Origin: Clostridiales bacterium
Lineage (GTDB): Bacteria; Bacillota; Clostridia; Oscillospirales; Oscillospiraceae
Assembly (NCBI GenBank): GCA_004556965.1
Contig: SFFE01000005.1
Span: 11,607-75,606, forward strand
Direction of reading: 5' to 3'
Length of the DNA stretch: 64,000 bases
Numbering within the stretch: position 1 is the first letter of the stretch; each line of letters begins with the position of its first letter. Under the pieces are notes generated by a model. It saw nothing but the letters and a program-made list of their open reading frames with translations. It was not told the origin of the DNA and did not search any database. A program made the translations under genes and the position numbers. Shown here one piece after another: positions 58,179 to 64,000 of this stretch.

Positions 58179-59537
58179 TTAATCTGCAAGAATATCGGCC
58201 AGCTCATGCATGCCGTGGTTCGTCGTGACGACCACCACATGGTCGCCCTTCAAAATGCAGTCGTTTCCGGAGGGGATCCGGCACCGGCCGCGGCGGATGA
58301 TGGCAGCCACCAGCACAGCGGGCTTCAGCGCCAGATCCTTCAGCGGCTTCCCGTAAAAAGCTTCCTCGCGCCGCGCGACGAATTCCAGCGCCTCGGCCTT
58401 GCCGTCCGCCACCATGCGCAGCGTTTCCACGCCGCTGCTCTGCGCGGAATTCTGCATCCAGCGGACGTATTCAATGATGCGCCAGGCCGTAACGTCTGCA
58501 GGCTGAATGATCGTCGTAAGTCCATAGGACTCCGCGAGCTGAATGAAATTCTCCTCGTCGATCTTGGTGACGATCTTCGGGACATTTTCCGAAAAGGCAA
58601 AGGACGAAATAATCAGGTTCGTCTCGTCCGACTCCGTCAGAGACACAAGCGCGTCGGTCTCATTGAGTCCCTCCTCCCGGAGAATGTCGGGCTTGGTGCC
58701 GTCGGCGCAGATGATCGTCGCCTCCGGCAGCATCGTCTTCAGAACACGGCAACGCTCCGGGTCGCGCTCCACGATCGTGGCGTGGATATGCATTTTCGTC
58801 AGCTCCAGCGCCAGCCGCTCGGCAATGCGTCCGCCGCCGATCATCATGACGGACTCCGCCTCATGCGTAAATTCGCCGATGCGCCGAAACAGCTCGTGCA
58901 TCTCATGCGGCACGCCGACGGCGGTGACCATATCGCCGGCCATCAGCGCAAAGTCGCCGTTCGGAACGAAAAGCTCGTCGCCGCGCTCCACCGCACACAC
59001 CAGAACGCCGTTGCCGTAGTTCGACCGGAAGTCCTGCATTTTCACGCCGCAGAGCTTGCTCTTTTTGTTCACCTGAAACTCCACCAGCTCAACGAGGCCG
59101 TTGGCAAACGGCTCCACCTTCGTCGCCACCGGGAAGCGCAGCGTGCGGGAAATTTCCTTGGCGGAGGTGCGTTCCGGGTTGATGGACATGGAAAGCCCCA
59201 GCTCTTCCTGCAGCAGCACCACATCCTGATAATATTCCTCGTCGCGCACGCGCGCGATGGTATGCTTTGCGCCGAGCTTTTTGCTGACCATGCAGCTGAT
59301 GAGATTCGTCTCATCCGACATCGTCGCGGCGATCAGCAGATCGGCGCTGCCGACATTTGCAATGCGCATCTGGTCCACATTGGCCTTGCCCTCAACCACA
59401 ATCACATCCAGCGTGGAGGAGATATACTCCGCGCGCGTCGGGTCGCTTTCGATCACGGTAATATCGTGCCCCTCCAGCAAAAGCTGCTCCGCAATGGCGT
59501 AGCCGACCTTGCCGGCGCCAACGATCACGATTTTCAA
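58179..59537 (-). CDS. trkA: TrkA, NAD-binding regulator of potassium uptake
   Basis: A 452-residue protein with two RCK units: KIVIVGAGKVGYAIAEQL with the GxGxxG NAD motif and VMMIGGGRIAERLALEL, each followed by a TrkA-C domain. It gates Trk/Ktr K+ channels in response to NAD(H) or other nucleotides. The TTG at 59537 is chosen because the product then begins MKIVIVGAG, as in the family, and GGCGGTGG lies five bases upstream; an upstream GTG would put that site inside the gene. No trkH is in the window. Confidence 0.93.
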   Translation of the reverse strand: MKIVIVGAGKVGYAIAEQLLLEGHDITVIESDPTRAEYISSTLDVIVVEGKANVDQMRIANVGSADLLIAATMSDETNLISCMVSKKLGAKHTIARVRDEEYYQDVVLLQEELGLSMSINPERTSAKEISRTLRFPVATKVEPFANGLVELVEFQVNKKSKLCGVKMQDFRSNYGNGVLVCAVERGDELFVPNGDFALMAGDMVTAVGVPHEMHELFRRIGEFTHEAESVMMIGGGRIAERLALELTKMHIHATIVERDPERCRVLKTMLPEATIICADGTKPDILREEGLNETDALVSLTESDETNLIISSFAFSENVPKIVTKIDEENFIQLAESYGLTTIIQPADVTAWRIIEYVRWMQNSAQSSGVETLRMVADGKAEALEFVARREEAFYGKPLKDLALKPAVLVAAIIRRGRCRIPSGNDCILKGDHVVVVTTNHGMHELADILAD

Positions 59538-59681
59538 TACAACCACCGCCTGTTTCTGTCGTTCCGACGTATCTTACCACATTTGATCCGCACTTGCAAT
59601 TCGATTCTGTAATTTCCCTGCGGCGTTCGATTCGGAATATGAACAAACGGTTAAAAATCGCCGCGCCGGTACGGATTTCGC

Positions 59682-59710
59682 TTGACGGGGGCGGCATGGC
59701 ATATTATGAT
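59682..59710 (+). promoter_or_regulatory. Promoter of the ABC transporter gene
   Basis: TTGACG, 17 bases, TATGAT; ~100 bases before the start codon. The leader between contains a small CCGGG/CCCGG hairpin at about 59770-59785. Confidence 0.7.
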
Positions 59711-59812
59711 ACACGTGTTCAATTATCTAACAGTGTTATCAATTTCGAAAAAGCTGTATTTTTCAACAGCCGGGCGTCATCCCGGCTTTCATTCCAAAGG
59801 AGCAATCTCACC

Positions 59813-62740
59813 ATGCTGGAACTGAAAAACATTGTAAAGGATTATGAGGCCGGCAGCACCACGGTTCGTGCGCTGAAAGGCATCAGCATTTCCTTCCGGG
59901 AAAGCGAGTTCGTCGCGATCCTCGGCCAATCCGGCTGCGGCAAGACCACGCTGCTGAACATCATCGGCGGGCTGGACCGCTACACCTCCGGAGACCTGAT
60001 CATCAACGGCAAATCCACCAAGGAGTTCACCGACCGAGACTGGGACACCTACCGCAACCATTCCATTGGTTTCGTGTTTCAGAGCTATAACCTCATCCCG
60101 CACCAGACCGTGCTCTCCAACGTGGAGCTGGCGCTGACGCTCTCCGGCGTGTCGCCGGCGGAACGCCGCAAGCGCGCAATCGAAGTGCTGGAAAAGGTCG
60201 GACTCGGCGACCAGCTCGACAAGGCGCCGAACCAGATGTCCGGCGGCCAGATGCAGCGTGTGGCCATTGCGCGCGCGCTCGTGAACGACCCGGACATTCT
60301 GCTGGCGGACGAACCGACCGGCGCGCTTGATTCGGAGACGAGCGTGCAGATCATGGATCTGCTCAAGGAGATCTCCCACGACAAGCTCATCATCATGGTC
60401 ACGCACAACCCGGAGCTGGCCGAGCGCTACGCCACGCGCACCGTACGTCTGCTGGACGGCACGGTCATCGGCGACACCGCACCTTGTACGGAAGCCGCCC
60501 CGCCGCCGAAGCCGGAGGGCGCGCTTACCAAGCCGTCCATGAGCTTCAAGACTGCGCTGGGTCTGTCGCTCAACAACCTCATGACCAAGAAGGCGCGCAC
60601 CTTCCTCACCGCCTTTGCCGGCTCGATCGGCATCATTGGCATCGCGCTCATTCTCTCGCTCTCCAACGGCATTCAACACTACATAGACGACGTGCAGGAG
60701 GATACCCTCTCCTCCTATCCGCTGACGATTCAGGCCGAGGCCGTCGATCTCTCCACCATGGTTGGCGCAATCTCCGGCGCACACGACAGCGCGATGGCGC
60801 GAACGCACGATCTGGATAAGGTCTACTCCAACCAGATCATGTACGATCTGCTCAACAACCTCACCTCCATGGACACCGAGGTGAACAACCTCACCGCGTT
60901 CAAGGCCTATCTGGAAAGCCCGAACAACGGACTCGACGAATACATCAGCACCATCCAGTACGGCTATGACATGGGCTTCGCGGTGTACACCAAGGACGAG
61001 GACGGCAACATCGTCAAGGCCGACGTCACCGAGCTGCTGGAGGGCGTGATGTCCTCCATGTACGGCGGCGATTATAGCAGTTACTTCTCCTCCATGGGCA
61101 ATTTCTACTCCAGCTTCAACGTCTGGCAGGAGATGCTCTCCGGCAAGGATGGCGCGCTCATCAACGACACGGTCAAGAGCCAGTACGACATGGTTTACGG
61201 CCATTGGCCGGAAAACTACGACGAGGTCGTTCTGGTCGTGGACAAAAACAATGAGATCTCCGATCTCACGCTCTATGCGCTCGGCCTGAAATCCCAGAAG
61301 GACATGGCGCAGGTCATGATGTCCTCGCTCAACCGCGAGCAGGTGGATTCCGAGCAGGAGAGCTGGTCCTATGAAGACCTCTGCGGCCGGACCTTTAAGG
61401 TCATTCTCCCCTCCGAGCATTACGAATACGACAGTACCGCTGGAACCTATCAGGATCTGACCGAGAAAGCGGGCGGCCTGGAATATCTGTATAACTCCGG
61501 TGATGTCGGCATCCCGCTCAAGATCGTCGGCATCGTCCGGCCGAACGGCGACGCCGTGGCCACCTCCATGCAGGGCGCGATCGGCTACACCGCCGCGCTG
61601 ACGGATTACGCCATCGACCGCGCTGCGCAGCAGGACATCATCGCGCAGCAGCTCAGCAACCCGGACGTGGACGTCTTCACCGGCGAGGCTTTCCCCGCCC
61701 AAAGCGATGCAGAGCATGCGGATAAAGTCTCAGCAGCCAAGCAGTATGTGGCCGGGCTCAGCGGCGACGCGCTCACGAGCGTGCTCATCGACACGCTCGC
61801 CACGCCTTCGGATGCCTATCTGAACAAGGCGACCGACGCCGCAATGGCGCAGATCGACAGGGACAGCATCAAGCAGATGGCTGCTTCCGCTGGGTCTGAC
61901 ATGGACGCCGAGCAGATCAATGAAATGATCGACTCCATGGACGACACAACGCTGATGAACTATGCCAGCGTAAAGGTGCGCGAATCCATTGCCGCAGAGT
62001 ACAAGGCGCAGATGAAGCAGCTCTACGCCGGCATGTCGCCCTCGGAGCTGACCTCGACCTTTACTCTGCTCGACGATCAGTATGAATACATTTACGACAC
62101 GTACATGACGTCCGACACCGTCTCCAGCAGCTACGATATCAATCTGAAAAAGCTCGGCTACGTGCAGAAGGATTCCCCAAGCACCATCAACATCTATGCC
62201 ACCGCTTTCGCCGACAAGGATAAGATCGCGGATGCGATTGAAAATTACAACAACAGCGTGAGCAAGGAAGACCAGATCTCGTACACGGACTATGTCGCCC
62301 TGCTGATGAGCAGCATCACCACCATCATCAACGCCATCAGTTACGTGCTCATCGCCTTCGTGGCCATCTCGCTTGTTGTGTCGTCGATCATGATCGGTAT
62401 CATCACCTATATCTCCGTACTCGAACGCACGAAGGAAATCGGCATCCTGCGCTCCATCGGCGCGAGCAAGCAGGATATTTCCCGGGTGTTCAACGCCGAA
62501 ACGCTCATTGAGGGCTTTGCCGCCGGCGTCATCGGCATCGGCATCGCGCTGCTGCTGCTGATTCCGATCAACCTGATCGTGCATCATCTGACCGGCATCT
62601 CCAATCTGAACGCCATTTTGCCGTGGCTCGGCGGCGTCCTGCTCGTGCTCATCAGCATGGCGCTCACGTTCATCGCCGGTCTTATCCCGTCCGGTCTCGC
62701 CGCGAAGAAGGATCCCGTTGTCGCGCTGCGTACCGAATGA
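59813..62740 (+). CDS. MacB-like ABC transporter, ATPase fused to FtsX-type permease
   Basis: A 975-residue protein. Residues 1-225 are the ATPase: Walker A GQSGCGKT (38-45), Q-loop FVFQSYNLIPHQ, signature MSGGQMQRVAIARAL, Walker B ILLADEPTGALD and H-switch VTHNPELAE. A linker leads to the permease: one helix at ~265-290 (AGSIGIIGIALILSLSNGI), a ~570-residue extracellular domain, and three helices at the end (SYVLIAFVAISLVVSSIMIG; FAAGVIGIGIALLLLIPI; LVLISMALTFIAGLIPSG). The ectodomain is far larger than in MacB. Members export peptides, lipids or give antimicrobial resistance; substrate unknown. AAAGGAG before the ATG. Confidence 0.9.
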   Translation: MLELKNIVKDYEAGSTTVRALKGISISFRESEFVAILGQSGCGKTTLLNIIGGLDRYTSGDLIINGKSTKEFTDRDWDTYRNHSIGFVFQSYNLIPHQTVLSNVELALTLSGVSPAERRKRAIEVLEKVGLGDQLDKAPNQMSGGQMQRVAIARALVNDPDILLADEPTGALDSETSVQIMDLLKEISHDKLIIMVTHNPELAERYATRTVRLLDGTVIGDTAPCTEAAPPPKPEGALTKPSMSFKTALGLSLNNLMTKKARTFLTAFAGSIGIIGIALILSLSNGIQHYIDDVQEDTLSSYPLTIQAEAVDLSTMVGAISGAHDSAMARTHDLDKVYSNQIMYDLLNNLTSMDTEVNNLTAFKAYLESPNNGLDEYISTIQYGYDMGFAVYTKDEDGNIVKADVTELLEGVMSSMYGGDYSSYFSSMGNFYSSFNVWQEMLSGKDGALINDTVKSQYDMVYGHWPENYDEVVLVVDKNNEISDLTLYALGLKSQKDMAQVMMSSLNREQVDSEQESWSYEDLCGRTFKVILPSEHYEYDSTAGTYQDLTEKAGGLEYLYNSGDVGIPLKIVGIVRPNGDAVATSMQGAIGYTAALTDYAIDRAAQQDIIAQQLSNPDVDVFTGEAFPAQSDAEHADKVSAAKQYVAGLSGDALTSVLIDTLATPSDAYLNKATDAAMAQIDRDSIKQMAASAGSDMDAEQINEMIDSMDDTTLMNYASVKVRESIAAEYKAQMKQLYAGMSPSELTSTFTLLDDQYEYIYDTYMTSDTVSSSYDINLKKLGYVQKDSPSTINIYATAFADKDKIADAIENYNNSVSKEDQISYTDYVALLMSSITTIINAISYVLIAFVAISLVVSSIMIGIITYISVLERTKEIGILRSIGASKQDISRVFNAETLIEGFAAGVIGIGIALLLLIPINLIVHHLTGISNLNAILPWLGGVLLVLISMALTFIAGLIPSGLAAKKDPVVALRTE

Positions 62741-62817
62741 CGCAAGTCTTACGCAAAAATTGCATATGGGACTGTAAATAAACCTGTGGCCTATGCATAG
62801 AAATGCGTGGGGCGGGT

Positions 62818-62846
62818 CTGGGAGGGGATTATGTATTCCCTCCCAG
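62818..62846 (+). terminator. Terminator of the ABC transporter gene
   Basis: CTGGGAGGG pairs with CCCTCCCAG (62838-62846), followed by CAATTTTAATTTTT. Confidence 0.8.
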
Positions 62847-62863
62847 CAATTTTAATTTTTCTC

Positions 62864-62892
62864 ATTCAGGCCATTTTTTGAATGGCCTGAAT
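62864..62892. terminator. Second hairpin in the same gap
   Basis: ATTCAGGCCATT and its perfect complement AATGGCCTGAAT with a TTTTG loop, ~20 bases after the first terminator. No T-run follows; it may be a regulatory element of the next gene. Confidence 0.55.
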
Positions 62893-62950
62893 ATTCCCCT
62901 GACCTCCGTGCAAACTATTGGTACCCTTTACTTTGCATGGAGGTCTTTTT

Positions 62951-63865
62951 ATGAAAAAGAAACTGTTTACAGCCGTGTGTGTGCTGGCGCTGTGCCTGTC
63001 GCTGTCGCCCGCCTACGCCGAAAACGCCGAGACCGGCGACAACACCGCTCCGCTCGCCGAGAACTTTGAGCTGACGACCTACCGCAACGTCTCCATTGGC
63101 GGCCAGCTCGCCGCCGTGGATCCGGACGGCGATCCTGTCACCTTCCGACTGACGACCGAGCCGGTCAAGGGTGTTGTGGAACTGCAGGAAAACGGCAAAT
63201 TTGTCTACACCCCGAATGAAGGCAAGCGCGGCCGCGACTACTTCGGCTACAAGGCGGTGGACTGCGACGGAAACGAATCGCAGGAGGCTACCGTCATCAT
63301 CAGCATCAAAAAGCAGAAAACCGCAGTCACGTACCGTGACATGACCGGCCGCGCCGAGGAATATGCCGTCGTTCTGCTGGCCGAGGAGGGCATCTGCACC
63401 GGGCAGCAGATCGGTGCGTCGTATCTGTTTGACCCCGACAGCACGATCACGCGCAGCGAGTTTCTCGCACTGTGCATGGAACTGACCGGCGAGCCGCTGC
63501 TCGACGGCGTGCTCACGACCGGCTTCGGCGACGATGCGCAGATCCCCGCGTGGTCGAAATCCTATGTCTCCACCGCGCTCATGAACGGCAGCATTCAGGG
63601 CTATTCCAACGGCGAGGCCGTGGTGTTTGACGCCCAACGCGGCATCACCCGCGCCGAAGCTGCCGTCATGCTCGACAATCTCGTTCAGACGACGCCCGTC
63701 ACCGCACAGGAGAACGACACCGTGCCCTCCTGGGCCTGCCAGTCGGTGGCAAACCTCACCTCCTGCGACGTTTACCCCACCGGCAGCGACTCCGCCGCTA
63801 CCCTCACCCGCGCCGACGCTGCGCAGATGCTCGTAAACGCCATGGCCGTGCTGGAACGACGGTAA
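62951..63865 (+). CDS. Secreted surface protein with cadherin-like repeat and SLH domains
   Basis: A 304-residue protein. Signal peptide KKKLFTAVCVLALCLSLSPA with cleavage after AYA. Residues ~33-115 form a cadherin/Big-type repeat (VDPDGDPVTFRL, GKFVYTPNEGKRGRDYFGYK). Residues ~130-300 hold two or three SLH motifs (ITRSEFLALCMEL, GITRAEAAVMLDNLV, LTRADAAQMLVNAM) that attach to secondary cell wall polymers. ATGGAGG precedes the ATG. It is host DNA. Confidence 0.88.
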   Translation: MKKKLFTAVCVLALCLSLSPAYAENAETGDNTAPLAENFELTTYRNVSIGGQLAAVDPDGDPVTFRLTTEPVKGVVELQENGKFVYTPNEGKRGRDYFGYKAVDCDGNESQEATVIISIKKQKTAVTYRDMTGRAEEYAVVLLAEEGICTGQQIGASYLFDPDSTITRSEFLALCMELTGEPLLDGVLTTGFGDDAQIPAWSKSYVSTALMNGSIQGYSNGEAVVFDAQRGITRAEAAVMLDNLVQTTPVTAQENDTVPSWACQSVANLTSCDVYPTGSDSAATLTRADAAQMLVNAMAVLERR

Positions 63866-63936
63866 TCATCGCTGCACGAACATGCAAAACCCCACACGGC
63901 ATTGAACTGAACCAGTAAAAACGGACAATAGACAAA

Positions 63937-63978
63937 ACACCCCTTGATGTAGGACAATAGAAGTACATCAAGGGGTGT
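63937..63978 (+). promoter_or_regulatory. Hairpin that covers a ribosome site, at a probable IS end
   Basis: A perfect 15-bp inverted repeat: ACACCCCTTGATGTA (63937-63951) and TACATCAAGGGGTGT (63964-63978). The AAGGGG in the right arm is the ribosome site of the next start codon, so transcripts entering from outside would be poorly translated, as in many insertion sequences. A direct repeat GGACAATAGA occurs at 63923-63932 and 63952-63961. Confidence 0.6.
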
Positions 63979-63982
63979 CATT

Positions 63983-64000
63983 ATGTCTAAAAGAAAATAT
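63983..64000 (+). CDS. Start of a reading frame cut by the window edge, possibly a transposase
   Basis: ATG TCT AAA AGA AAA TAT (MSKRKY) eight bases after AAGGGG. The basic start and the hairpin before it suggest an IS3-like or similar transposase, but six codons are too few to decide. Confidence 0.35.

Noticed and set aside
59789..61717. A 642-codon minus-strand frame
   Set aside because: Antisense shadow of the ABC transporter gene, caused by high GC at third positions.

Overview
The window is a chromosomal segment of a Gram-positive anaerobe of the class Clostridia, most likely an Oscillospiraceae-type gut bacterium (inferred from moderately high GC, strong AGGAGG ribosome sites, host proteins such as an SLH-domain surface protein, and Clostridia-type phage gene families). 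About 70% of it (1 to ~45,860) is a temperate phage integrated at the 3' end of a tRNA-Ser(GCU) gene. The left end of the prophage, including any holin/endolysin module and the second attachment site, lies outside the window.

Prophage layout. Almost everything is on the minus strand, so reading order is right to left. Right to left: integrase (+); a plus-strand lysogeny block (CI-like repressor and a membrane-SWIM-BRCT protein); a divergent Cro-like gene with palindromic operators; an early/replication block (HTH protein, DUF3846, zinc-ribbon proteins, Sak4-like ATPase, PD-(D/E)XK nuclease, SSB, DUF6291-type replication protein, DnaC-like loader, SleB-like hydrolase, RecU, FtsK-gamma-like protein, methylase-like protein with a clamp-binding tail, ParB, AbrB-zinc ribbon) ending in an ArpU/RinA-like regulator and a terminator; a separate four-gene operon (membrane protein, ParB-like, PAPS-reductase-like, ParB-like); an HNH-type endonuclease with its own promoter and terminator; a lambda-like head module (terminases, gpW-like, portal, ClpP-type protease with nested scaffold, decoration protein D, capsid E); then a P2-like contractile tail module (gpZ-like protein, sheath, tube, E/E' frameshift chaperone, tape measure, X, D, V, U, W, J, I, fibres). 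The last gene, cut by the left edge, is a >1,446-residue protein with a CotH-like domain and leucine-rich repeats.

Host part (45,865-64,000). tRNA-Ser, a HAD phosphatase, two tandem paralogous XRE regulators, a BCCT transporter with an amidohydrolase behind a half-length MFS gene, an EamA transporter, a PcrA/UvrD helicase with a possible leaderless mRNA, 4-alpha-glucanotransferase, a manganese-type (yybP-ykoY) riboswitch in front of a CaCA cation exchanger, TrkA, a large MacB-like ABC transporter, an SLH-domain protein and the first codons of what may be an insertion-sequence gene.

The most promising uncharacterised system is the prophage operon 26,519-29,787: a LeuT-fold-like membrane protein, two different ParB-fold proteins and a PP-loop PAPS-reductase homologue, all with overlapping reading frames. 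Other points of interest are the CotH/LRR tail protein, an SH3 domain inserted in the tail hub, the in-frame scaffold start inside the protease gene, the -1 frameshift in the tail chaperone, a small antisense gene whose product resembles the C-terminus of the prophage repressor, and the membrane-SWIM-BRCT lysogeny protein.
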